Shown here piece after piece: positions 1 to 11,516 of a DNA stretch of 64,000 nucleotides (its first letter is position 1; each line of letters begins with the position of its first letter). Below the pieces are notes generated by a model, which was given only the letters and a program-made list of their open reading frames with translations, ran no database searches and was not told the origin of the DNA. The stretch comes from Danio rerio (Eukaryota > Chordata > Actinopteri > Cypriniformes > Danionidae), in contig NC_133176.1 in NCBI RefSeq assembly GCF_049306965.1, positions 48,592,501 to 48,656,500 on the forward strand, in the 5' to 3' direction. A program made the translations under genes and the position numbers.

Positions 1-808
1 TAATTGTCATTCTAAAAATAACAGAAGAAAAAAAGAGAGAAAAGATTCAGTGATTAAAGGTGTAATCTGAGCAAACATTACTTACTCTAGGGTCACAGTG
101 AAGATGCAACCACATAAATCCAGAAAACTCTTTTCCACCGATTTAAGCCCATTATTCAATCTCTATATTTCCTTATGTAAATGTGCACTGCAAACAAAAT
201 GCAGGGTTTGACAACTCATTCATCAATGCAAATCGAAGTTAACTTAAGTGGATTGCACATAAAACAATTAATTTGTCCCCCAAAAATTAAATACTGTGTT
301 GTTTCAGTTCATTTTTAAGCAGTTTAAATAAGCAATACAAAAATGTGCACACAAATACATAATTTTTCAGCTTTTACAATAATTTGAGTTTTATTATTGA
401 CTAATATGCCAATGTTTAGGCATGTACAGTACAATTTGTCAAGTAATGTCATTAGTCTTTTAGTGAATGTATTATAAAGTATGAGATACCTGCAGCTTTG
501 TTAAACAAGCAGGTTGTACTAATTGTATTTGCATCATAAACATTAAAAAAGTTAATTAAAATTAGAATTTACTTTTTATTTTATTTCTCTAGTTTTTTGC
601 TCACTCGCTCTCAAAATCCTTCTGCATAAATCTGCAGAATTTTGCTTTTACAATTTTGCACCGGCCTTCTGTCTGGCCCCATTTATTACTGATTAAAAAG
701 CAAGCAAACAGTTATGTCCGTAACAAGATAACAATCTCCTGTTCTCATTTCAGGCTGTACGCTTAATCCAATCTAAGAAATTAAGGGAAAGGATGATATA
801 TTTGGCAC
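1..808. other. Left edge, AT-rich non-coding
   Basis: No exon could be supported here. The left ZP-N-like gene should continue to lower coordinates, because its third coding exon ends in phase 0 with the module unfinished. The fourth-cysteine exon expected by analogy with the neighbouring paralogue (148 nt there) was looked for on the minus strand and not found. A possible acceptor near 188 opens frames that all stop quickly. Confidence 0.5.
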
Positions 809-2153
809 CTCTTTTGTGATGAAGCACCCATCATAAGGAGCCATTAGGACCAAATCTTTCCACGTGACCCTGACAGAAAAGCCACAATATGCAGGCACCT
901 GAAATAAGGGCAGTGGGTCTGCATCCACTGTGAAAGCAGCACACAGATTATAAAACAGTAAAATACACCAACTTGCTCTCATTATGCAAAAAAAAAAGTA
1001 TTATTCTTACCTCTGTCCACAGATATCCGTGTGTATTCTCTTCCAGCCATTGTTATGGTCATCACCTCTTCTGAGCAGCGTACCATGGGTAAAGCCAGCC
1101 GCATGTCTCTGATTTGGAAGCTGGACAAGCTTTTGGAAACATAAATTTTCCCAGCCGTTTCTCGTCCTCCAAAAGCTTCCCATAAAACAAAATAGTAATT
1201 ATAGGATGAACGTCACAAAGTAACTCTCTCAAAGCCCTGACAAAACTTGCTTCCCAAGATATAGCAGTACATTCAGCATTCAACCCTTGATGGAGCTGCC
1301 AAATATCACTCGATGTGTCCAACAGTTAGCTAAGTAATGCAGTTTTTAAGTGCATAAAGTAAATCACTATAACGGTACTTTATCAATTGCAAGTAGTGTT
1401 TTCCTTTAAACGTGACAGAATAATGATCAATCTAGTTTTTCAGTGCTATAACAGTGACATTGCTACAGTGCTACTTCATTTACATGGACGTCAGTAATCA
1501 AATTATTTGCCTTAATCTGAATAAAACAATGATATAATTAAGATGTTTACATGAGTTGCTTTTTGAATGTTACATTTACTAGCAGTTTCCTACAGTGGTA
1601 GGGAACCTATGGCTCGGGAGCCACATGTGGCTCTTTGACCAAAAATATGTAGCTCTCCAGCTGTCCCCCTACAATAATATTTTAAAGTTTAAAAAATTAT
1701 ATAAGTCACATCAGTTTCCTGTTGAAAATACAATTAGTTACCTTTTTATTTAATTTTTTTTACAGCAAAATGGTTAAGAACGACAAAAAAATGTTTCAAC
1801 CAATGCGCGTGTGAGGCATTGTGGATTAACTTGAATCGCAACACCAATAAAGGGCATGCAAGTTACATTTTTTTGGTAACCTCACACACATAAATTTAAA
1901 CAACATGGCTTAGAAAGTTTTCTTTTTTATTGACGAGTAAGTTATTTTCATTGCATTTAAAGCAAAATACTTAAATATAAACAGGAGGTGGAGAAAAACG
2001 TTCATTTTAGTATAAAATTTCAGATTGCATTCAGAGGTTTTTGCAATTGAACAGACAGAAAGACAGGTCGCCTTGTGATTTCCAAAAATCTGTTTATTTT
2101 TATTAAACCATGAGAATTACCATATTTTATCCATAACCTACTGAAGACAAAAA

Positions 2154-2229
<76 letters not shown>

Positions 2230-3375
2230 TACAGTAGCTTATGGTTACTAATTCTATTGGATTGCGACTCCTGTGCATGTGTGCCAGTGCATGCAAAGTT
2301 TCTGTTTTCATAACCACCTCAGAGAATATTGGGGTCGCGAGCCACTGGCATTGTCATTTTGGGGGTCACGGGCAGAAAAGTAGGGAAGCCCTTATGTAAA
2401 CAATCACTGTTACATTTGTCCCTTTTGATAGCCATAACTTATATTTCACTTCCACATATGGAGTTTACAGTGGTTCCAATTAGATGTTGTATAAAATTAA
2501 TGCTTATTGCCAACAATAAACAAATAACTTCTATATAATTCAATTTTGTGTGGTTCTGCTACTTTTGAAACCCCTGATTGAGCTGAAATATAAAATAAAA
2601 ATATATATAGTTTTTGCAAAGAAAGAGGACATGTTTGCAGTGGTCACATCAACAGGGACAATAAACAAAGGTATGCTAATAAATGTAGAATATTGCTGTG
2701 CCACTTCTGTATACTGTACAATTAATGTTTAAAGGTTAGTTATTTTGAAGTTGTTATACATTTTTACACTATCTTTAACAAACTTTTGAGTTGGTAAACA
2801 CAGCAACAACAACAAAAAAAGCCATGCATGTCTAAACATTTACTTTTCAAACGAGACTTAAGAATTATTTAGAAAAATTTCTAAGAAAAAAAATGTAAGA
2901 AAAAATGGCACTTTATTCCCACTCGACCATACATAATTATAAAACAGGAAATCTTACCTGGAGCATCGCCTTGAAATCCGTCCTCGATAACAGATGCTCG
3001 TTTCTGGAAACTACTTCGTATGTTTTCATTGATAGTGAATAAAGATGCACTGTCGTTGTATGGCAAGTCATACGTGTGTTTACTCGACTGTGTTTCATTG
3101 CTAGCTCTGTCTGAAGGATCATTTGAGTCGTCAAGTTTTATCGAGCCACTAAGTCGATTCAAATCCGAATTTGCTGCGTTGAGTTGAAACGCGCTGATGT
3201 GGAGCTGTTGTGAAGTTTTGTCGGTGAAATTGTTAGACACTCTATTGAAACTGCTTTCTTCTGAATAATCAGCGGCTTCCCGCTTTGCCGTAGCGCTAGA
3301 ATGAAGACTATTGAGATTAAGTGAGATTGCTGATAATATAAGGATTGAAGTTAATGTTTTTAGTTGGCAAGACAT
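809..3375 (-). CDS. Secreted ZP-N-like protein, 5' part (3 coding exons, runs off window)
   Basis: Coding exons on the minus strand are 2958-3375, 1011-1175 and 809-927 (418, 165 and 119 nt), joined in consistent phase to give 234 residues. I start at the ATG at 3375, which is followed by a hydrophobic signal peptide (about residues 5-30). A longer frame upstream would need a GTG start. Residues 31-140 are Ser/Asn/Asp-rich with NxS/T sites such as NFT and NET. An incomplete ZP-N-like module follows, with Cys173, Cys209 (YCGFSV) and Cys229 (DGCFITKE). Donors are GTAAGA, GTAAGA and GTGCCA. The acceptor of exon 2 is uncertain by three codons, since both candidate AGs keep phase. The third exon is exactly as long (119 nt) as exon 2 of the gene at 5036-9656, and the cysteines align, so the two are tandem paralogues. 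ZP-N modules are typical of egg-coat and other secreted matrix proteins; that role is inferred here. Confidence 0.72.
1176..2957 (-). other. Intron 1 of left ZP-N-like gene
   Basis: Non-coding. Near 1593-1680 it holds a sequence that looks like one end of a hAT-type element (a terminal cag-tggtagggaacc-like motif followed by a gctcgggagccac palindromic stretch). A long AT microsatellite lies at 2157-2227. The rest is AT-rich with short chance frames. Confidence 0.5.
2157..2227. repeat. (AT)n microsatellite
   Basis: About 35 uninterrupted TA units, read directly. Confidence 0.95.
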
Positions 3376-3689
3376 CGCCAGTTTAACGCTTCTCCTCACA
3401 AGCGCATCCGAGCTCGTATGGGAAATCTGCTAGTGTAATCAGCAAATTAATATGGACCACCTGTTTACGGCCAATGACGTGAGTAGTCTACTAGGCTACC
3501 TCAAAATCTCAAGCAGAATTACACATGTACGGCATTGATATTTTATTTATTTCAGTAGGCTAGTCAGTCAGGAGAATTAGCAGACAAGGCAAATTCCATA
3601 ACCATGTTTTGTTCTCAATAAAGCAATTTTGATAGCTATATGAATGTGACATGTTTATCTCGTAGTCAAAGTGAGTGGGATACATGATG

Positions 3690-3890
3690 AAATTAATTTA
3701 GAAACCAAGGATATGCAGTTAAATTAATATATTAATAAGCTTGTTTTCTTTCTAGTCCAAATATCTAGAAATTCTTAAATCAAGATGCATTTTTCTAGTA
3801 AAAAATTTTTGTTTTCAGAAATAAGCCAAACTATTAAAACAATAATCTGGCAGATTTTTATATAATTTAAAAAATAAGATTAGCCTAAAT
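3690..3890. repeat. Dispersed repeat fragment
   Basis: AT-rich stretch containing phrases such as tccaaatatctagaaattc and ttaaatcaagatgcattttt. It resembles part of the segment at 16530-16710 (ctgaaaatggtgtaagtaat type), and I take both as fragments of one interspersed family from memory of such sequences in zebrafish. Family name unknown. Confidence 0.35.
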
Positions 3891-3967
3891 AAATTAGATT
3901 TTGATGGCTGCAACAAATTCTTAAAGTGAACATAAAATTTGGTCACATCACACACCCATAGCAGTCT

Positions 3968-4525
3968 GCTGAAACGGGTGGTTCTTATATATATATATAT
4001 ATTTTTTTTTCAAAAAGTGGACCTTTTTAGCAGTTATACGCCTTATTTTCTCTTTAATTACGAGATTTAAATACTGCATTTTAGTTCAATTAAGCACCAT
4101 TTTAGCTGGATTAGTCATAACCACACTTTTTAATGTACCAAAAACATTTTGTAGAGATTTAAAATTTTTATATATAACAACATTAGCCAAATCACTATTT
4201 AAATTCATTTTAATACAGACCACTTTTGGTGCTTAACGCCTTTCCATTGGTCTTTTTTTCCATTTAAGAATAAGGTCCAAGATTTAAAAGCTACTTTTAA
4301 AATGTTTTCTCTATTTCAACAATATCATCGGTCGACAGAGGTAGATGATTTATCTTACATCAGATTGTTTTCTTGCATATCTATTCCCAACTGAGGATTC
4401 AACTTGGGCTTTATTTTCACAATTTATAATGGCCTAGCAGTCAAAATAGGACAAATGAATGGGACAAATTCTGGACCTTTGTCAGTGAGAGGTGGGTCTT
4501 TCAAACCCCCCCCCCCATGGCTACA
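3968..4525 (+). repeat. Dispersed repeat, copy 1
   Basis: Begins near gaaacgggtggttctt, contains caaaaagtggacctttttag, and ends with cctttgtcagtgagaggtgggtctttcaaaccccc followed by ggctac. The copy at 38278-38745 shares these landmarks in the same order and orientation. The outer parts (gtagcc...ggggt and acccc...ggctac) form loose inverted ends, so a non-autonomous DNA element is likely. This copy carries a short AT tract at 3986-4001 and a C-run near 4507-4515. Confidence 0.6.
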
Positions 4526-4869
4526 GGCCTGTATCAACTTTTTTTAATTGCAATGTTTAATTGAATGGGAAACTTCAAAAGAACATTTATTAGATATGAT
4601 GACAGAGGTAAACATGTCGGGATATTTTATTAGTTAACAGCTCATTGTTGACCATTTTCCTTTTGAAATTTCACTTGTGCTTATTTCACTACTGTCTAAG
4701 CAATCAAAAATGTAATTAGCTGCAAAGTTAATTTAAGTACTACACTGGAAATGTCTGTACAAGTGGCAATTACATGGAGAAGCCAATTCATTTTATTGCA
4801 GTTTAGAAGAAGTTTGATAAAATTTAATAATTTCTTTTTATTAGTGTTGTATAAAACCTAACCTAACCT

Positions 4870-4888
4870 TTAAAAAAAAAAAAAAAAA
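4870..4888. repeat. Poly(A) tract
   Basis: Homopolymer A run, read directly, just beyond the likely 3' end of the minus-strand ZP-N-like gene. Confidence 0.85.
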
Positions 4889-4908
4889 GTCAAGCATAGT
4901 TTACAATA

Positions 4909-4914
4909 TTTATT
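4909..4914 (-). promoter_or_regulatory. Candidate poly(A) signal for ZP-N-like gene
   Basis: Minus-strand AATAAA about 120 nt after the stop at 5036-5038. A second AATAAA lies at 5014-5019, which would be unusually close to the stop. Either gives a short 3' UTR. Confidence 0.45.
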
Positions 4915-5035
4915 GAATCATTATTACACATGACTTAAAGTCCTTGAACAATCATAGTTTGCTCAAAAGCATGTCTTTTACACAACCTCTTATTTTTTCC
5001 ACACAATTGCTTATTTATTAAAGCAGACATCAACA

Positions 5036-8000
5036 TTATTCACCTCTTCTTGGTGGTGAACCTTGACGCTGATCAGGAGTAATAGACCGTGGCTGGAAAA
5101 AACCTTTAGGAAACGAATCAGCACCGTCCGTGTAAGCATCAGCTGAAACTACCTCAAGATTCATTGGTGAATTTGGAAAGTTGAACAAGTGACCGGGCCG
5201 GTGTCGTCTCCGGTGGGTCTGGAAAACAGATCCCTGATATGAATTTAGAGACTGGTCTCCATCAGTCTGATAGGGTCTTACATCTTGAGAAACCGGGTAC
5301 ACAGGATAATTTGCTTGAGATTGCAGGTTTACAGGAATAAGCGGACCATTAGGAGCCAAGGAACCAGAGGAGGAACCCCGATAGCCATAACTACCCTGGT
5401 AAAAGTATGGCTGGTACTGAGAAGACTGAAAACGTCGATTCGGCTGGTAAAACGAGGTACTAGAATCATAGACGCTAGAAGCTACAGGCCTCGTAATTTG
5501 CCGATCGGTGTACTCATTCAAAGGAAGCACAGGAACGGGTGTAAACCGCACGCTTCCAGTATTTTGATTTTTTATAGCAGGATTCAGAATGGGAGGCAGA
5601 AACGTTGGTGGGAAAACTGGTGGTTCTTGACCATTGTTCGAGCATATGAAATACCCAGGTGGAAGATACTGTGCTATATTAGCAAGAACTGAATTCACTT
5701 GACTCGGTCTACGATGCTTGTATGGATAGCGTGTATAGGGAGGAAGGTTATCCCAAGCAAAACGATCCCGATCCATCTGCTCAGAGACATAATTGGGAAA
5801 TTGGTCATTTTCATCAATGTCTGATATGTCTTCGTAAGAGCTTGTGGTGGATGGGGTAGGGGTTGGAGTAGGTGTTGGAGTGGGGTCTGGAACAAAGATC
5901 AGTTCTTCTCTCAAACGCTCATGTTTTGGTAAGGGAACTGAAAATGGGAAGCTTACAGACAGATTAAAATTGCCAGGCAAAGGTGGCATTTTAGGCAGCC
6001 AATATGATCTGGGTTGCAGAGAAAGTGTTCTAGCTGCATTTGTTTCCTGGTTCTCAGCAGCAAACGCATACACTTGCTTCACAGCCTCACTGCTTAGAGC
6101 TTTGGGATTAAATCCTCGTGGCCCAGGGTGCCCTTGTTGCAATAATTGACCTGGGTATTGGACTGGAAACACTGGATCATATGGACATGACAGCACAATC
6201 AACTTGTCTTTAGATTTCAAATGCAGAACGTGGCGACCATCCTACAGTCAAAAATATTTAACCACAAATCAGAAAAACCTTAAAATTTACATATAAAAGT
6301 AATACAAAAATAAATAAATAAAATACCCTGAAATGGATCCCACAGCTTGAATATGGAATGGAGAAAGTGTGCCTTCTCTTGTGAGAATGCGGTCTTTGCC
6401 AGCAGTTAGCAGCCACATCAAGCAATGGTATCCATTTTTCATTTACTGTGGAGACAACAAGAGTCAGCAAGAGTCAAGAGTCAGACAACAAACGCTGTGT
6501 TCCAATTCACATACTTGTACTACACCCTAAAAGCCTGTACTTTGTGAAAGTAAAATATATACTTTTGAGAGTTGTAAAAAGAGTTTTGGGACATAATACC
6601 TCAACATATCGTTGTGTTGATTAGTTACGAGCCCTGTCAATCATCCACATTTGTCATTTAATTTCCTACCTAATTGGAGAAGCAGTAGCAAGTTAATCTC
6701 CCATTCACAAATCTTCCGTGCAGAGAAATCTCCTCGGGTCTTTGTATAGTTGTGCAGTCAGACATTAAGGTCCGAACACGTCTTTATAAAAGTTCAGTAT
6801 TATTGTTGCAAATGAAATAACAAAACGAGATATTAATAGTCATACAAACATCTCTACCGAAGCCTCTCTACTCGAGTTGGTCTCATGTGTGCGCCATGTT
6901 TGTAGTTTCTCTTTTCACCCACATTTGTAGTTCTAATCGACTTAAAGTCCCACACGCAATGTACTGTGAGAAACATCAGCGGTTAGAGTAGTCGGTTCTA
7001 CACTTAGTGTACAGGAAATGGTAAACCTTTGGCGTACTTTTTTTCAACGTACTACAATCTGGAACGTACTCTATTTTCAAATACTATTTAGGACTAATAG
7101 TATGCAAATTGGAATGCAGCAATACGGTCTTAACGTTTTGCAATACTCACTTGCAACTGACAGTACTTCTGCTGTCCCATGAACAACAGTCATTTCCATA
7201 GCACCATTCTTACATCTGACTGAAGGAGGAACATGAACAGGACAGGGGAGGACAAAATCTGTCCCATACCATCTAAGAGACAAAATGTGTGCAGCTTCCT
7301 GAAAAGTTAAGGGAAAAAAGAATTAAGCATTAGGGGAGTGTGGGGCATAAAGTAACGCAAGGTAAAATGTAACTGAGTTGAGGTATTTGCACAGGGTTAA
7401 CCATGGCATGCTTCCGAAGTTTTCACCACATTGTCGGCAGATGTCTTCCTGACAATTATTTTTTTTAAAAGTTTGTCGAAATTTGCATAAACCGGAGAGA
7501 TAATAGAAGTTTACCACATTTTATAAATCCCACTTTTCTATAGTTATAAAATAGTCTTAATTAAGTGACCAATAGCAATAAATACACAAGGTAAAATACA
7601 TAATATACAAGATAAAATCTAAAACAGTTTGAGAGACGCATGAAGAAACCATTTTTTTGCAGCATAAGTGTTTTTATTATACTCTATATTTTTTATTTTT
7701 AAAAAACCTGTTAAAAGTATGCAAGTAAAAGCTTACATTGTTGTGATCAACGTTACCATCTTCTGGGCTAAAAGATGGAACCATTTTGAAAGGTGTAAAA
7801 AAAACTGTGACTGCTAGCCAGTATTAAAGAAAATGCAACACGGGGTTAGTTGTAATGGGGTGTTACAAATAAGACCCAATCTGTAGGACACCAATTAAAA
7901 ACTTTTATGCTAATATTGCAAATAAATGCATTGTATAATAATGCAAATAAATCCAAATGTGTTGGTCTAATAGATAAACAAGCGGTGTTGAATTAAAAAA

Positions 8001-9273
8001 AAAAAAAGTTAAATACTGAGGAAATATTCTATTCAAAGTTAATGAATTTAAAATTGCGTGAAATCTGACTTTAAGCACACGTTACAACTAATGGTAACAT
8101 TTTTACTCCTGGCACTTTTGGCAATACTGAACAGAAATCACTGTTAATGTAGTTGGGTAAAAATATCAACATATAACCCAACAACAGGTTATTATAGCAC
8201 TTTCCTAAATATGGGTTTTTTTAACCTAATGCATTGGGTTATTTGATGAAATGTTATTTTTTTCCATTCTGGTATTACTATTACTTCTGGTATTACTATT
8301 ACTACTATTAATTTTAAAATGATGGTTGTGTAAATGTCTACGCTGTGTCCTAAAGGTGAGAATGACAGCTGGATATCCCAAATACATGCATCTTTGCCTA
8401 GAGCTTAAATAAACTTTATAACGCAAAAACAAAACTTACACACACATATTAATACAGCTTTTCTGTGTCCGTAAAGCCAGTTGACTGTTCACTCAAAATT
8501 AACCCAACTGGTTGAGTTTTAATTAAAAAAAAGCCAAATAAAGCCCAACAGAACGCAAAATATTTAACAACTGGTTATGTTATAAATGAGTAACCTAAAG
8601 GTTAAAATAACCCAATAAATAAATAACTCAACATTTTTAGTGTGCATAGATCCAGCAGTCATTCTTTCAGTACTCTGTGTAGGAGAGGCTTGCTTGTTGC
8701 TGGTTAAAAAAAAAAAAAGAAAAAAAAACGGTTTGTCTAACCCCAATACTTTGTGCATTATTTGGCCAAAACCAAAGTTTTACTTTGTGCCCTGTTCTCC
8801 CCTACCCAAAGCAAAACCCTTACTGTGTGGAACTTTAAGAGAGATGCAGTTGTCCATTTTAATCGCTTTGATTTTAGGCAGTACTAACAGACCGTAAATT
8901 CAACACCTACAGACGCCATATTGAAAAGCCTGAAGTTTACCTCTTTTTTTACATAACAGGAATCAAAGTTGAACAGCAGGTGAAGATGTGTGGGTGTAGG
9001 CTTGATGGAAACACCACAAAAAACTTCTAACTGGGGCAAGTGGAGCAGTTCCCCCTGTACTACAGAGAGAAAAACAAAAACAAACTTAACACACAAGTTA
9101 AGCACTACAGCTCTGTCAAAATTTCAATTCTAAATTTCTGTAAATCATCCACTGATATCACCTTACCAAGTGGTCGATGTAAATTAAATCAGAAAGTTAG
9201 AGGAAACGCCGTTTATACTTTTTATTTTATTTAATACAAGAATTACACTACATTGACGAAAAAATACAATAAC

Positions 9274-9338
<65 letters not shown>

Positions 9339-9656
9339 TGCAAAGCCTCAATCATCAAGAAAACGCCTTTTATACTTACGTCCATAAATTTGGGTGTTGA
9401 TGACATCAGCGTGTTTTAAAAGTACTGCTAAAACTCCGTCGCCGCATTCAAAATGGGGTTTAGTTTGTGGTTGTGTCAGACCTGCATCTTTAATGTTTGT
9501 ATTTCTGACTAATCCTAAACCTCTTCGATACCTCCTTCTCCCCCAATCTAACTTTAAGGACTCCGCACCTGAAACCTCGTCACGACCATGAGCAAATTCG
9601 TTACAGAAAGCCAAAAACAAAGCACAGAGTATTTGCAGATGCCCGCGCGTATTCAT
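5036..9656 (-). CDS. Secreted protein with two ZP-N-like modules and a Pro/Tyr/Gln-rich tail
   Basis: Five minus-strand coding exons: 9380-9656, 8941-9059, 7151-7298, 6327-6445 and 5036-6241 (277, 119, 148, 119 and 1206 nt). All have GT/AG borders and consistent phase, giving 622 residues. The ATG at 9656 opens a signal peptide (hydrophobic core about residues 8-18). Module 1 has Cys71, Cys107 (FCGVS), Cys127 (SCYVKK) and Cys151 (LPCP). Module 2 has Cys161, Cys196, Cys216 (SSCGIHF) and Cys240 (LSCP). The four-cysteine spacing and the CG-, DxCxVxK- and LxCP-type contexts are those of ZP-N domains. The last exon adds about 380 residues of Pro/Tyr/Gln/Ser-rich sequence with a PTPTPTPTPTPS run and almost no cysteine. 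I see no ZP-C half, furin-type processing region or membrane anchor. An egg-coat or matrix role is inferred from the fold only. I cannot assign a gene name. Confidence 0.82.
5838..5888 (-). repeat. Coding minisatellite (PT)n
   Basis: Inside the last exon, short repeats of ggagtaggtgtt type read on the minus strand as alternating Pro-Thr (PTPTPTPTPTPS). The unit is a multiple of three, so length change would keep frame. Confidence 0.7.
7299..8940 (-). other. Intron 2 of right ZP-N-like gene, with AACCCA-type repeat
   Basis: Non-coding. Between about 8140 and 8620 there are scattered ataacccaac, gggtt and ccaactggttg motifs in both orientations. They resemble the ggttaaaaataacccaa element at 45687-45822, so a decayed copy of that family is likely. 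Nothing else recognised. Confidence 0.4.
9279..9328. repeat. Long poly(A) tract
   Basis: About 50 A in intron 1 of the right ZP-N-like gene, read directly. Confidence 0.95.
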
Positions 9657-9720
9657 ATTTTGTCTATATCTGGCTCATTCAATTACTCTTGATCATTTTT
9701 GGTGCTCGCACGAGCCACTG

Positions 9721-9740
9721 ATTTGCATGCTATATAAATA
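9721..9740 (-). promoter_or_regulatory. Candidate core promoter of right ZP-N-like gene
   Basis: On the minus strand this reads tatttatatagcatgcaaat: a TATTTATA box directly followed by an ATGCAAAT octamer, about 65-85 nt upstream of the ATG at 9656. A start site near 9705 would fit. TATA plus octamer is an established promoter layout, but no factor is proven here. Confidence 0.4.
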
Positions 9741-10243
9741 CCTCAGAATAGAAAACATTTGGAAACGACGCCTACCTGTTATGAGCCACAGCTGGAGTTG
9801 ATTGGCCAATGACAGGGCGCACAGATCGTTTTCATTTCATATCTGGGAAAATAAATATTAAACGGCTACACGGAGCTGCTGTTATAAGTGTTTAAACCAT
9901 AGTACCAGTTTAAAAAAAAAAAAATTTTAAAGAGATTTTGCAACATTTTAACATATTGCTATTACTACTTTGGTCATTTATCAAGGTTTCCACAAAAGTA
10001 TGAAGCATATGCCAACTGTTTTCAACACTGATGATCACCAGAAAGGTTGCTTGAGCAGCAATTCAGCACATTAGAATGACTGAGAAGGATATTTGACAAG
10101 ATATGATATTTCACCAGATATAATGACAAAAATGAATTTAGAAATGCTAAAATTTGCAGCAATATATTACATTTAAAATAACACAAAAAGTTTCACACAC
10201 TATTTTTGCATATGCAGCCTTGATGAGCAGAAGAAAGATTTAT

Positions 10244-10599
10244 TCATTCATTTTCTTTTCGGCTTAGTCCCTTTATTAATCAGGGGTCGCCACAGTGGAA
10301 TGAACCACCAACTTATCCAGCATATGTTTTACACCGCAGATGCCCTTTCCAGCTGCAACCCATCCCTAGGAAAGATCCATACTCATTCACACACATAAAC
10401 GACAAACAGTTCAGCTTACCCAATTCACCTGTACCACATCTTTGGACTTGTGGGGAAAATTGGAGCATCCGGAGGAACCCACCCCAACACAAGAAGAACA
10501 TGCAAACTCCACACAGATACGCCAACTGACCCGGCTGAGGCTCGAACCAGCAACCTTCTTGCTGTGAGGTGATCGTGCTACCCACTGCTCCACCGTATT
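10244..10599 (-). mobile_element. DANA/HE1-type SINE
   Basis: Reads on the minus strand from a tRNA-like head (cagtgggtagcacgatcacc, with a ggttcgagcc B-box) to a tail ending ggcgacccctgattaataaa then actaagccgaaaag. It is flanked by a perfect 12-bp target duplication, agaaagatttat (10232-10243 and 10600-10611). The head is slightly decayed; otherwise near full length. Confidence 0.9.
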
Positions 10600-10665
10600 A
10601 GAAAGATTTATACATTTTTAAAATAGTTTTCCCAAACTTTTAAAGAGTAAAAAGATTGGTATGTT

Positions 10666-10668
<3 letters not shown>

Positions 10669-10733
<65 letters not shown>

Positions 10734-10734
10734 N

Positions 10735-10773
<39 letters not shown>
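10669..10773. repeat. Compound (CA)n(TA)n microsatellite
   Basis: CA repeats to 10733, an unresolved base N at 10734, then TA repeats. The N sits at the repeat junction and probably marks an assembly or consensus problem. Confidence 0.95.
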
Positions 10774-10776
<3 letters not shown>

Positions 10777-10959
10777 CATGACACATTTTTGTACAGAATA
10801 TAATGTTTTTAACAATAGATTTTAATTTCATGTTTAAACATGGGGAAATGAAAAGTAAGGAAAAGAAAAAAAGAAGTGCAATGCGGAAGGAACGAGAGGG
10901 GAAAAAAAGTTGAGGGAAAAATAATTATGGTTGTGTTACTATGCAGTCGGGCAAGCTTG

Positions 10960-11110
10960 AAAAATGCAGTGAGCTATTAGCTACTCTACTTAAAACGTAG
11001 CTTAACAACACCAAAAGTTACCCCCTTGGAAATGTAGCAGGCTAAGCTAAAAGCTACATAGCAAAAGTAGCCTACCTTAGCTACATCTAATTTTTACAAT
11101 TTTCATTTTT
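10960..11110. repeat. TAGCTA-rich dispersed repeat fragment
   Basis: Contains gctattagctactctactt, aaaacgtagcttaac, gcaggctaagctaaaagctac and aagtagcctaccttagctac. These are degenerate repeats of a tagcta-centred motif in both orientations. It looks like a decayed inverted-repeat element; family not named. Confidence 0.4.
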
Positions 11111-11250
11111 AAATCGAAGCAACTTAAATCCAAATCAATCATATCTTAGTGATCGATAAAACTGTCAATGAAACATATGAGGCATAATAGTGCAGTTCAG
11201 TTATTTACAGTAAATTTATATTAAAGGGAAATATTTAGGGATAAGCATTA

Positions 11251-11252
<2 letters not shown>

Positions 11253-11328
<76 letters not shown>
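11253..11328. repeat. (TA)n microsatellite
   Basis: Read directly; followed by a short GT run and then the element at 11342. Confidence 0.95.
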
Positions 11329-11332
<4 letters not shown>

Positions 11333-11341
11333 GTGTGTGTA

Positions 11342-11452
11342 CAGTTGAAGTCAGAATTATTCGCCCCCTTAAATTTTTTTTCTTTATTTTTAAATATTTG
11401 CCAAATGATGTTTAACATAGCAAGGAAATTTTCACAGTATGTCTGATAATAT

Positions 11453-11516
<64 letters not shown>

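Noticed and set aside
3376-3399. Longer N-terminus for the left ZP-N-like gene
   Set aside because: It would need a GTG start; the ATG at 3375 directly precedes a good signal peptide.
5285-5692. 135-residue open frame on the plus strand
   Set aside because: It is antisense to the large last exon of the ZP-N-like gene, whose splice borders and composition are better supported.
10244-10599. tRNA gene (B-box and A-box-like sequence), also at the other six SINE heads
   Set aside because: The tRNA-like part is the head of a SINE with target duplications; no intact cloverleaf was seen.
10618-10831. Open frames rich in Tyr-Ile and Cys-Val
   Set aside because: Translation of CA/TA microsatellite through an ambiguous base.
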